A stretch of DNA of 64,000 nucleotides from Gluconobacter roseus NBRC 3990. GTDB taxonomy: Bacteria > Pseudomonadota > Alphaproteobacteria > Acetobacterales > Acetobacteraceae. This document shows, one piece after another, positions 9,321 through 17,044 of the stretch. The position numbers were made by a program, and so were the translations under genes. The stretch lies in NCBI RefSeq assembly GCF_006538885.1, contig NZ_BJLY01000003.1, forward strand, positions 248,001-312,000. Direction: 5' to 3'. Below the pieces are notes generated by a model. The model was not told where the DNA came from. It ran no database searches and saw only the letters and a program-made list of their open reading frames with translations. The stretch's first letter is position 1. The number at the start of each line of letters is the position of its first letter.

Positions 9321-9458
9321 TCAGCTCTCGGAAACGCGGTCGGAAGCGACCGTAGCGATCATCAGGGCGCCGATCATCGGAACGAAGGCAACCATCGAGA
9401 ACTGTGCGAGCAGGCTGGTGGGAAGGCCGATCAGGTGGATCAGGGTCATGGACGTCAT
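9321..9458 (-). CDS. Small membrane protein, 45 aa
   Basis: An open reading frame of 45 codons starts with ATG at 9458 and has a GGAG ribosome-binding site 9 bases upstream. The product begins MTSMTLIHLIGLPTSLL and is almost entirely hydrophobic up to a polar tail ending in SDRVSES. One or two membrane helices are likely (about residues 5-22 and 24-38). It stands alone between two converging or parallel larger genes. No family was recognised. The clean start signal and the composition typical of a membrane protein argue that it is real rather than chance. Confidence 0.6.
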   Translation of the reverse strand: MTSMTLIHLIGLPTSLLAQFSMVAFVPMIGALMIATVASDRVSES

Positions 9459-9741
9459 TTGGAAAATCTCCGTGTGGTTCTGTTTGCCGTCTTGCGGCGT
9501 GCAGCGGGAGAAACTCCAGAATCGGGGTCCAAAGCAATAAATACAGATGCAGGGTCAGCCCTGCATTCCGTGCATAAATGCATTTTAAACTTTCGCCTTC
9601 TTTGCGGAGACGCTGTTTTTGTTTCCGGAAGGAGACAATTTCGCTTTTGTTGAAGTAAAGCGGGATAAGCTTGCAGATCAGCATTTCTTTCGGGAAAGAG
9701 TACCAATCCGGGTGGTTTTTGAAATAAAATTGCGTGGAAGG
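9459..9741. other. Gene-free stretch with small inverted repeats
   Basis: No convincing gene was found in these 283 bases. They contain a perfect 8-bp inverted repeat with a 4-base loop (9547-9566, ATGCAGGG/CCCTGCAT) and, just after it, TGCATAAATGCA (9571-9582). These could be operator or transcript-end structures for the flanking minus-strand genes. Confidence 0.4.
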
Positions 9742-10239
9742 CTATTCCGCATCGAGGCTGAGGTCCGTGTCACGGCGCAGACCGTGCCAGCTCAGAAGAG
9801 TGTCGGCGAGGAAGAACATGAGCGATCCAACGGTGCAGGCGAGAGCTATGCCAAAAAGTGCAAGCAGCCATGCTGACGTCGAAGCGTCCCGGATCGAGCC
9901 GACAAACAGCGCCATGGCCGCGCCGCAGGTCGATGCGCCACCGATGGCGTTCAGGAGAATCGCAGCGTCGAGCACGAAGACGCGGCGGTGCAGGCGGGTC
10001 TGCTGGCTGCGGAGACGTTCGGGCGTGTTGAGCGGGTCGGCCGGAGCATCATCCGTAGCGGGTGTGCTGAGCTTTTTGCGGACGTCTTCGAGATGATCGG
10101 CAACGCGGGCCAGGCGTGTGTTGAAGACGTTGATGAGCGTGCCGATGCCCGAGAGCATGAAGACGGGAGTGAGCGCGACCTGGATCAGGTGGGCGGCGCT
10201 GTCGACGGGATCGGGATCGTAGGAAATCGGAAAAGCCAT
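9742..10239 (-). CDS. DUF2721 family membrane protein
   Basis: This 165-aa protein begins MAFPISYDPDPVDSAAHLIQ and continues with a helix ending in LSGIGTLINVFNTRLARVADH, the typical start of the DUF2721 family. A predicted amphipathic segment (about 45-80) is followed by two more membrane helices (about 82-105 and 117-145). The function of the family is unknown. The gene is followed by about 280 bases without genes. Confidence 0.8.
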   Translation of the reverse strand: MAFPISYDPDPVDSAAHLIQVALTPVFMLSGIGTLINVFNTRLARVADHLEDVRKKLSTPATDDAPADPLNTPERLRSQQTRLHRRVFVLDAAILLNAIGGASTCGAAMALFVGSIRDASTSAWLLALFGIALACTVGSLMFFLADTLLSWHGLRRDTDLSLDAE

Positions 10240-10361
10240 AGTGTCTTATACTGCATGATCCGGTTGCGGAAAGACGCAGGTTCCGGAAAAGGCGCCTCTG
10301 GCAAAAAGGGGGGCAGATGGAGTAGGGAAAGGCAGCCATTACAAGAGATGTCCCGGCCCTG

Positions 10362-11219
10362 ATGCTGTTTCTCCGTCGCCTGTCCTGTCGTGTCGCCCTG
10401 CTCTGTGTGGGGATGGGGCTGTCTGTCCCGGCTGTGCGGGCGCAGGCCGTGCTGGAGACGCCGCCGCATTGCAGCGGAACAGCACTTCAAGCCGAGTTCG
10501 CCTGCCGGAGCTGGACCGAGGTGGCGCGGGATGTGAAGGCGGGAACGGATACTATCATCATTCCCGTGGGCGGGACCGAGCAGAGCGGCCCCTATATGGC
10601 GGTCGGCAAGCATAATGTGCGGGCGCAGGTTCTGGCCGACGCGATTGCGGTTCAGGCCGGGCATACGCTGGTGGCCCCTGTTGTGGCTTATGTGCCGGAG
10701 GGTTCGACGAGCCCGCGCACGTCTCACATGAAGTTTCCGGGCACGATTTCCGTGCCGCCGGCTGTGTTCGAAGGGCTGCTCAAGGGGGCTGCGGAGAGTT
10801 TCCGCGTTCAGGGCTTCAAGCGGATCGTGCTGCTGGGCGACCACGGCGGATACCAGTCTTTCATGGCGCAGGTGGCGCAGGAGCTGAACCGGGCCTGGAA
10901 AGGTCAGGCCGCCGTGCTTTACCTGCGCGATTACTATGAAGTTGTTCCCCACCAGTATGCCGATGCCCTGCGTGCGCAGGGACATGGGGCAGAGGTGGGG
11001 CTTCATGCGGAGCTGAGCGATACGTCGCTGATGCTGGCGGTTGATCCGTCGCTTGTGCGTCAGGATGCGTTGCGTACGGCTCCGAAACCGGGTGCGGCCG
11101 AGGGCGTCTATGGTGGCGATCCGCGGCGCGCATCGGCCGGGCTCGGCCGGATCGGCACGGACATGCAGATCCGGACCGCGGTTGCGGCAATCCAGTCTTT
11201 CCAAAGGAGCCATCCATGA
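10362..11219 (+). CDS. Exported creatininase-family protein
   Basis: This 285-aa protein has a signal peptide (residues 1-28, ending VRAQA), which is unusual for classic cytoplasmic creatininase. The body has the creatininase-fold signature: PVGGTEQSGPYMAVGKHN (68-85), LLGDHGGYQ (157-165) and GLHAELSDTSLMLAV (213-227), with conserved metal-ligand candidates Glu73, His84 and His161. In classic creatininase the first motif is EQHG; here the His position is Ser75. The stop codon overlaps the start of the beta-propeller gene (ATGA), so the two are translationally coupled and probably act together in the periplasm. The substrate is unknown; amide or lactam hydrolysis is inferred from the family. 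Confidence 0.8.
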   Translation: MLFLRRLSCRVALLCVGMGLSVPAVRAQAVLETPPHCSGTALQAEFACRSWTEVARDVKAGTDTIIIPVGGTEQSGPYMAVGKHNVRAQVLADAIAVQAGHTLVAPVVAYVPEGSTSPRTSHMKFPGTISVPPAVFEGLLKGAAESFRVQGFKRIVLLGDHGGYQSFMAQVAQELNRAWKGQAAVLYLRDYYEVVPHQYADALRAQGHGAEVGLHAELSDTSLMLAVDPSLVRQDALRTAPKPGAAEGVYGGDPRRASAGLGRIGTDMQIRTAVAAIQSFQRSHP

Positions 11220-12436
11220 CATTCAAGACTCCTCTTCTGGTGGCGATGACGCTGCTGGGAGCTGCCGCGGCCCATGCGCAGGAATATTCCCCGAGCGCCC
11301 CGATGGTGCCGGTTCCGGCTGATGCCTCTGCTCCTGTTGCAGTCCCGGTTCCGGCCTCCGGCATCCAGACCATCCCGGGCATGCCGCCGGTGATCGATCC
11401 GAAGAATATTTATAGTGAGACGACGCCGTCCCACATCTCACCGGCGATTGCTCAGGACCCGGCGCGCGTCTATGTGCCGAACCTGCGCGGGGACAATGTG
11501 TCTGTCATTGATCCGGTGTCTTTTCAGGTTGTGGACACGTTCCGGGTGGGACATTCGCCGCAGCATGTGGTGCCATCCTGGGATCTGCGGATGCTGTGGG
11601 TGACGAATAACAGCGAAGGCCGTCCGGACGGGTCGCTCACGCCGATCAATCCGGCGACGGCCAAGCCGGGCCCGTCCATTGCCGTGGATGATCCGTACAA
11701 CATGTATTTCACGCCGGACGGGAAATACGCGATTACGGTGGCCGAAGCGCACAAGCGTCTGGACTTCCGCGACCCGCATACGATGGAGCTGAAGGGCTCC
11801 GTCGAGACGCCGGAATGCAAGGGCGTCAATCACGCCGATTTCTCCATCGACGGCAAATACGCGATCTTCACCTGCGAGTTCGGCGGTTATGTCGCCAAGG
11901 TCGATACGGTGAACCTGAAGATGATCGGGATGCTGAAGCTGTCCAAGGGTGGCATGCCGCAGGACATTCTGACGGCGCCGGATGGTCACAAGTTCTATGT
12001 GGCGGACATGATGGCGGATGGCGTGTTCGTCGTGGACGGGGACTCCTTCACGGAGACCGGCTTCATCCCGACGGGTATCGGCACGCATGGCCTGTATCCG
12101 AGCCGTGACGGCAAGCTGATGTATGTCGCCAATCGTGGGTCACATCGCATCCATGGTCCGAAGCATGGTCCGGGTGGCGTGTCGATCATTGATTTCGCGA
12201 CGGACAAGGTCATCAAGACCTGGATGATCCCTGGTGGCGGCAGCCCGGACATGGGCAATGTCAGCGCGGACGGCAAGCTGCTGTGGCTGTCGGGACGGTT
12301 TGATGATGTGGTCTATGCGATCGATACCGATACGGGTGCGATGCGCAAGATCCCGGTGGGTGCTGAGCCGCATGGCCTGACGGTCTGGCCGCAGCCGGGC
12401 CGCTACAGCGTCGGGCATACGGGGATTCTGCGGTAA
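11216..12436 (+). CDS. Exported YVTN/YncE-like beta-propeller protein
   Basis: This 406-aa protein has a signal peptide ending near AAAHA, a Pro/Val/Ala-rich linker (about 25-60) and a seven-bladed-propeller-like body. Repeated blades have the pattern ARVYVPNLRGDNVSVIDP, LMYVANRGSHRI and LLWLSGRFDDVVYAIDTDTG, typical of YVTN/YncE proteins. Two cysteines (in PECKGVNH and IFTCEF) could form a disulphide. Relatives occur in periplasmic metabolic loci, sometimes with quinone-linked systems, but the role is not established. The overlap with the creatininase-family gene indicates a shared pathway. Confidence 0.8.
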   Translation: MTFKTPLLVAMTLLGAAAAHAQEYSPSAPMVPVPADASAPVAVPVPASGIQTIPGMPPVIDPKNIYSETTPSHISPAIAQDPARVYVPNLRGDNVSVIDPVSFQVVDTFRVGHSPQHVVPSWDLRMLWVTNNSEGRPDGSLTPINPATAKPGPSIAVDDPYNMYFTPDGKYAITVAEAHKRLDFRDPHTMELKGSVETPECKGVNHADFSIDGKYAIFTCEFGGYVAKVDTVNLKMIGMLKLSKGGMPQDILTAPDGHKFYVADMMADGVFVVDGDSFTETGFIPTGIGTHGLYPSRDGKLMYVANRGSHRIHGPKHGPGGVSIIDFATDKVIKTWMIPGGGSPDMGNVSADGKLLWLSGRFDDVVYAIDTDTGAMRKIPVGAEPHGLTVWPQPGRYSVGHTGILR

Positions 12437-12460
12437 GGTCTGTGGGATTGATGGATCAGG

Positions 12461-12491
12461 AAAGGGAGGCAGGCGTTCTGTCTCCCTTTTT
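12461..12491 (+). terminator. Rho-independent terminator after the propeller gene
   Basis: The stem AAAGGGAG/CTCCCTTT (12461-12468 with 12482-12489) is followed by a T run, 24 bases after the stop codon. It also lies just beyond the end of the converging gene at 12506. Confidence 0.85.
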
Positions 12492-12505
12492 TATTGGGTG
12501 CGGCT

Positions 12506-13057
12506 TTACAGGTAGTTGGGACGGCAGACGTCAAGGGTCTGTAGGGCGACCTCTCCGAACTCCTGATCGCTGGCAGTGATCGAGGCGTGGAAGACTTTTC
12601 CCTCGTTTTCGTTCGTATACCAGGCTGAATGACTTGCCCCTCTTCCTCTGGAAGCGGCAAACCGCACCTGATCTGTCTGTTCGCACTCCCATTTGACAAA
12701 GACCAGGGCCGACTTGGTCTGCGCATCGCGCCAGTCCTTGAAGCCGTATTTTTCCCGAACCCGGCCCCAGAATTCCATGTAGAGCGGGCCGGATTTCTTC
12801 TTTTCCGCATCAATCTTGTCTTGCGGAAGCGGGTAACCACCCCATTCCATGAAAAGATCACGGCTTGTCTCGAGGGCTCTCCGAAGATTTTCTCCAATCC
12901 ATTCCGGCGTGGCGTCCTTGCGGTCAATGAAGGTTGACCATCCGGTGACTGAGAAGAAACTTCCTCCCCGGTTATCCATCGAGATCACCGCAACGTACTT
13001 CCGGGTCCGGATCAGGTGAGCATATCGTGTGATGCCGTTTGCTCCTGGAGCAATCAT
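12506..13057 (-). CDS. Probable orphan CdiI-like immunity protein
   Basis: This 183-aa soluble protein has no signal peptide. The arrangement WIGENLRRALETSRDL, then a charged FWGRVREKYGFK segment, then a strand-rich part and a final FGEVALQTLDVC resembles the CDI immunity (DUF1436) family, in which an early and a late 'GxALxxAL..SR' element frame the fold. That would make it an immunity protein to a contact-dependent toxin. No CdiA-type toxin gene or CdiB transporter is nearby, so it would be an orphan. The family assignment is from memory of the pattern and is moderately uncertain; otherwise it is a hypothetical protein. Confidence 0.5.
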   Translation of the reverse strand: MIAPGANGITRYAHLIRTRKYVAVISMDNRGGSFFSVTGWSTFIDRKDATPEWIGENLRRALETSRDLFMEWGGYPLPQDKIDAEKKKSGPLYMEFWGRVREKYGFKDWRDAQTKSALVFVKWECEQTDQVRFAASRGRGASHSAWYTNENEGKVFHASITASDQEFGEVALQTLDVCRPNYL

Positions 13058-13135
13058 GCTTATCCTCCTGAAATCGGTGACTTTCCCGGTGGCAGAGATA
13101 CGGCTGTCTGAACAGCTGCTCCGACCCTGCGTGCT

Positions 13136-13369
13136 TTACGGTCTGTTGGCGTTGGAGGATTTTCTGGAAAAAAAGCGATCGATCGCGGGGCCGATGAAAT
13201 AGCCGATGATCCCGGTGATCAGGACGGAGGGCCAGGCCCAGCCGGCGTAATCCCTGAAGAAATCCTGATTTTCCAGATAGGTCATGACGGCGATGTCGAT
13301 CAGGACGAGGGTCCACAATGTCGTGGACAGGAAGGGCTGGAGCCATGCGTGGCGGACGGTACGGGTCAT
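13136..13369 (-). CDS. Small membrane protein, 77 aa
   Basis: The start chosen is ATG at 13369 (MTRTVRHAWLQPFLSTTLW). The open frame extends upstream, but into the neighbouring gene region without a good start. The protein has two predicted helices (about 13-30 and 43-61), then a basic tail ending SRKSSNANRP. No family was recognised. Its start lies 14 bases after the stop of the next small membrane-protein gene on the same strand, so the two probably form one transcript and may form one membrane complex. Confidence 0.6.
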   Translation of the reverse strand: MTRTVRHAWLQPFLSTTLWTLVLIDIAVMTYLENQDFFRDYAGWAWPSVLITGIIGYFIGPAIDRFFSRKSSNANRP

Positions 13370-13383
13370 GGGGCCTCTCCTTG

Positions 13384-13698
13384 TTACGAGATCGAGACGT
13401 GGAAGACGAAGATCATCCCGCAGATGAAGGCGCCAAGCAGGGGAAGCCAGCATGTGTGCAGATGGTTGTGGTCGTCCATGTAGGAATAGGCGAGCGCGAG
13501 CGCGACATAGACATGCGCGAACACGAGGCCGAGGACCATGCCGATGAAGCGCTTTTTCAGGACCCGCTCTTCCTGACGGTTCTTCTCGGCCAGTGCGGCC
13601 GGATCGGGGCGGACCATTGGCGTGGCGCCGGGGTCAGTCGCAGGGGTGGTTTTCTGATCGGGGGCGGACGAATCTGATGAGACCAGGACAAGAGACAT
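13384..13698 (-). CDS. Small membrane protein, 104 aa
   Basis: The start ATG at 13698 has an AAGGA ribosome-binding site 8 bases upstream; an alternative ATG at 13716 is less well placed. The N-terminal 45 residues are polar and proline-rich. Two hydrophobic segments follow (about 55-73 and 82-102), with a His-rich loop between them (DDHNHLHTC). The His and Cys residues could bind metal, but that is speculation. No family was recognised. It is the first gene of a two-gene minus-strand unit with the 77-aa membrane protein. Confidence 0.6.
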   Translation of the reverse strand: MSLVLVSSDSSAPDQKTTPATDPGATPMVRPDPAALAEKNRQEERVLKKRFIGMVLGLVFAHVYVALALAYSYMDDHNHLHTCWLPLLGAFICGMIFVFHVSIS

Positions 13699-13716
13699 CA
13701 CTGGATTCCTTGGCAT

Positions 13717-13918
13717 GATCCTCGCCGATTGGCGGGCGATGCGGGGCCGCAGGAAGGTCGGGCCGGGAAATCGTCTGCGGGAACCGGGAGGAGGGTTCTC
13801 GATAATGTGGGGGACAGAATGAGCCCCCGGGCCGGTTAATGCAAGACTTTATTTAATTCATTAACAATTATGGACATGGCGACAGGTGACCGGCCTTCAC
13901 TGAAGGCCGGTCATAAAG
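13717..13918. other. Intergenic region with promoter-like DNA
   Basis: About 200 bases contain no supported gene. The AT-rich part (about 13845-13870) is probably the promoter area for the two small membrane-protein genes on the minus strand. A 12-bp inverted repeat at its right end is listed separately. Confidence 0.4.
13887..13913 (-). terminator. Hairpin after the MscS-family gene
   Basis: A perfect 12-bp stem (13887-13898 with 13902-13913) with a 3-base loop lies 6 bases past the stop codon of the channel gene. No T run follows on the minus strand, so it may stabilise the 3' end or terminate only weakly. Confidence 0.55.
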
Positions 13919-16420
13919 TCATTCCGGAGTGCTGGTTTCAGGTTTGTCATTGTCCTGAACCGGCTGCTCCGGCTTTGCGGCGGCCGGGGGCGCGTCGTTG
14001 GCCGGGGTTGGCAGATTGATGTCCGCGGCGATGCGCATGGCATTGCCGGGCGGCGTCGTGAAGTAGGACGTGCCAGTGTAGAACTTGATGTTCGCGGCCG
14101 CGAGAAGATTGGTGATGCGGCGGTAGAATTCGCGTTTGACCTTCCATTTCATCATCGGAGTCGTGCGGAAGCTGCCGAGCAGGGTGGCGCCGCCGCTGTC
14201 GCTGTTGTCTACGCCCAGATCGTTATAGTCCGACAGGATCATGGGACCGAAAACCGGGTCGTCGCGCATCTCTTTGAGCGTCTTGGCCATGATGGCCGTC
14301 ACGCGCGGCAGGTCTTCGGAGAGGTCGAGCTGCTGCTTGACGATGACCTGGTTGTAGCCCCGAGCGGTGTTGGCGATCGAGGAGACGGACGAGAACGGGA
14401 TGATGTGAAGATCGCCGTTGATGTCGCGGACCTTCACCGTTCGGATCGAAAGGTTCTCCACCGTCCCCGAGACGCCGCCGGTTGTCACCCAGTCACCGAC
14501 CTGGATGGCATCTTCCACGAGCATGAAGAAGCCCGTGATGAAGTCCTTGACCAGACTCTGCGAACCGAAGGCGATGGCGGCACCCATGATGCCTGCACCG
14601 GTGAGCAGCGGGGTGACGTTGATGCCGATCTGCGAGAGTGTCGTAACTGCGACGATGATGATGATGATCGCCAGCAGGACGGTGCGGATGATGGGCAGGA
14701 CCGTGCGCAGGCGGGTTGCGCGCGACATCTGGTCCGACTTCTCGAAACGGGTGAGCTGCTGGCCGAGAAAGGCGTTGATGATTTCCCAGATCGTCACGGC
14801 CACACTGAGGGCGACCAGCATTGTCAGGACGGCGTCCATCAGGTGACGGCCGACGGCGTTGTGCACGAAGAAGCCGAATGTGGGCAGGCCCCAGGCTTCT
14901 GTCATGGCGATCAGGGTCAGGAACAGGAGGACGCCTGTCAGGATCCTGCGGGCGAAGGGATAGTAGCGGTCGGCGCGCTTCTGGAGGTCGGGGAAGCGCT
15001 CGGTCAGGGTTGGATTAATCCGGAAGAAACGGTCCTGCAGTCCGTAGGCCAGAACCGCCACGAGCCGGGAAGCGACCAGAATGCCGATGGTGATGCCGGT
15101 AGTATCAAGAATCCAGCGATAGCCGCCGGGCAGGTGCGCGGCCCAGACGATCCACAGCGATATGTCGAGGAACATGGCCGGGACCCACCACAGCCGGGTG
15201 AGGGCCACGAGGAACGTCCACATCGCGGTATCAGGCACGGCGCGGGGTTGCAGGGCGCGGCTGACGAGATGACGGATGCGCCAGATGAAGACGGCGATCA
15301 GGATGTGTTCGATCAGGACCACGCCGCGGATCATCGCATCCGTGCCGCGCGGTGACAGGTTGAACTGGCCACCCAGTGTGGAGAGGCAGAAGATGATGGC
15401 GGGAGCGGCGACGAGTACGTTCCACCAGCGGGTCAGCAGGAAGGCTGTGGCATCCGTGGCGGGCAGGAGACGGATGGTGGGGGAACGTGGCGCGAAGCCG
15501 GTTTCGACAAACAGATACAGGCAGCGGGCAGCGGCGTAGCAGTTGGCCAGCGTCATGATGACATTGTCGGTCTTCTCATTCCAGGGGAAGACCAGAATGG
15601 CGAGATAGGCCACGGCCAGAAAGGCGAGGACTGGGACGGCCTTCAGCGCGAAATGTCCCAGCGCGTAGGGTACGCGGGCGAGGAAACGCAGGGTTTCGAC
15701 CTGTCGCCGCTGGTCGGCGGCACGGGTCTGGCTGGAGCCATCGACGATGGGTTCCTGCGGTGTGTCTTCTTCGGTCGCAACTGCGCTGCGCTGTTCGCGG
15801 TTCTCGGCATTCTGCGTGAGTTGCCGGAGCGGCTTGCGGAGGCTGAGAGCGACAACCCGTTCCAGGGCGATGCCGCACAGCATGACGATGAGGCCGCCTC
15901 CGAAGGCGTGCAGGATCGTGGTGCGGCTGTCCGCCGAGGCGAGCATCCTGTGGGCCCAGTGTCCGACGATCGCAAGGTCGCTGAACAGTCCGAGAAAATT
16001 ATGCAGGTAACCGAAAGCCTGAAGGCGGATGCTGCTCAGACCGGTATGGATGTCGGGCGGGACTTCGGCGACCGGTTTGGCGGGCACGGCTTTTGCAGGG
16101 GCCGCTTTGGGGGCAGCTGCAACCGGAGCTGCTGGTGCCGGTGTTGTGGCGGGTGCCTCGACCTGAAGTCCGCGGGCCATCAGGGAGAGAGTATGGGTAA
16201 AGGACTCCCGCTCCTTGGGGTTGTTCAGGACGTTGAGGAGCTGCTGCGCTTCCTGCTTGTTGAGGGGAGCGTCCGTCGTGGTCGTGGTGCTGTCAGCCGC
16301 CATGGCGGGCGCCAGAGACGTCAGAAGACTGAGGGCCAGAAAGAGAAGGATACCGGGGAGGGACCGTCCGGTCCGTGGCGCGGAGAATGAAGCGGGATCG
16401 GGACGGGGTATCAACGGCAT
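13919..16420 (-). CDS. Mechanosensitive channel, MscS family, large type
   Basis: The ATG at 16420 is preferred because it gives an 833-aa protein with a signal peptide ending near APAMAADS; the frame is open 27 codons further upstream. After a periplasmic Ala/Pro-rich segment there are about ten membrane helices. The MscS pore and beta domain are near the C terminus, marked by LLTGAGIMGAAIAFGSQSLVKD and FITGFFMLVEDAIQVGDWV, and the end is a soluble tail rich in Pro, Ala and Glu. The length is like the MscK/YbdG-type large channels, not the 286-aa E. coli MscS. It would open on membrane tension to release solutes during hypo-osmotic shock. Confidence 0.9.
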   Translation of the reverse strand: MPLIPRPDPASFSAPRTGRSLPGILLFLALSLLTSLAPAMAADSTTTTTDAPLNKQEAQQLLNVLNNPKERESFTHTLSLMARGLQVEAPATTPAPAAPVAAAPKAAPAKAVPAKPVAEVPPDIHTGLSSIRLQAFGYLHNFLGLFSDLAIVGHWAHRMLASADSRTTILHAFGGGLIVMLCGIALERVVALSLRKPLRQLTQNAENREQRSAVATEEDTPQEPIVDGSSQTRAADQRRQVETLRFLARVPYALGHFALKAVPVLAFLAVAYLAILVFPWNEKTDNVIMTLANCYAAARCLYLFVETGFAPRSPTIRLLPATDATAFLLTRWWNVLVAAPAIIFCLSTLGGQFNLSPRGTDAMIRGVVLIEHILIAVFIWRIRHLVSRALQPRAVPDTAMWTFLVALTRLWWVPAMFLDISLWIVWAAHLPGGYRWILDTTGITIGILVASRLVAVLAYGLQDRFFRINPTLTERFPDLQKRADRYYPFARRILTGVLLFLTLIAMTEAWGLPTFGFFVHNAVGRHLMDAVLTMLVALSVAVTIWEIINAFLGQQLTRFEKSDQMSRATRLRTVLPIIRTVLLAIIIIIVAVTTLSQIGINVTPLLTGAGIMGAAIAFGSQSLVKDFITGFFMLVEDAIQVGDWVTTGGVSGTVENLSIRTVKVRDINGDLHIIPFSSVSSIANTARGYNQVIVKQQLDLSEDLPRVTAIMAKTLKEMRDDPVFGPMILSDYNDLGVDNSDSGGATLLGSFRTTPMMKWKVKREFYRRITNLLAAANIKFYTGTSYFTTPPGNAMRIAADINLPTPANDAPPAAAKPEQPVQDNDKPETSTPE

Positions 16421-16545
16421 CGGTCTGGAGAGTCCTTCAGAGTACGCGTTCTGGAGTGGGGTTTGTGACATGCACAGGGCACAGTTTGTTGACGCAAACA
16501 TGGCACAAGGCGGCGGCCCTGTCCTGCCCTCTTCACGTGGGCGGC

Positions 16546-16935
16546 CTATTCGGATGTGGAGGCCTCGTGCTGTGCGAGCCGGTCGAGCGCATCGGCGTTG
16601 CGGATGGCCCAGTGATAGAGAAGCTCGACGGGTTCCACGAAGGTCTGCCCGAGTTCCGTCAGGCTGTAATCCACATGGGGTGGCATGATCTGCCGGACAT
16701 TGCGGCGGATGAGGCCCTGCGATTCAAGATCACGAAGCGTCTGGGTCATCATTTTTTTCGACAGGTCGGGGATGCTGCGCTGGAGCTTTCCGGGGCGGGC
16801 CGTACCGCCCAGAAGATGCAGCGTGTGCAGGATCATGGTGGTCCATTTGCCGCTGAAAAGCCTCAAAATCCGGCGCGGCGCACAGTCTTCGGCGAAAGGT
16901 GCCTGACGGTAGTGATCGGGCAGCGGCGATGTCAT
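16546..16935 (-). CDS. HxlR-family transcriptional regulator
   Basis: This 129-aa winged-helix regulator has the HxlR hallmarks: a cysteine near the N terminus in DCAPRRILRLFSGKWT, then LQRSIPDLSKKMMTQTLRDLE for the recognition helix region, then GLIRR and VDYSLTELG for the wing. In some family members this N-terminal cysteine senses oxidants or electrophiles. The gene diverges from an SDR-type reductase with 109 bases between starts, the usual layout for a local repressor. A short palindrome, CTGGTCACCAG (16950-16960), lies close to its start codon. Confidence 0.85.
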   Translation of the reverse strand: MTSPLPDHYRQAPFAEDCAPRRILRLFSGKWTTMILHTLHLLGGTARPGKLQRSIPDLSKKMMTQTLRDLESQGLIRRNVRQIMPPHVDYSLTELGQTFVEPVELLYHWAIRNADALDRLAQHEASTSE

Positions 16936-16949
16936 GGAGTGGGAACCTT

Positions 16950-16960
16950 CTGGTCACCAG
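16950..16960. promoter_or_regulatory. Candidate HxlR operator
   Basis: An 11-base perfect palindrome, CTGGTCACCAG, sits between the divergent HxlR regulator and SDR genes, 15 bases from the regulator start. Its role as an operator is inferred from position only. Confidence 0.35.
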
Positions 16961-17044
16961 GACACGAAAAGGTGCCGTCTGGTGGAATTGGGGATGTCGT
17001 ATCAGATGTGGAGCAGACCCCGTTTTCTGCAAAGGAAAAATCCC

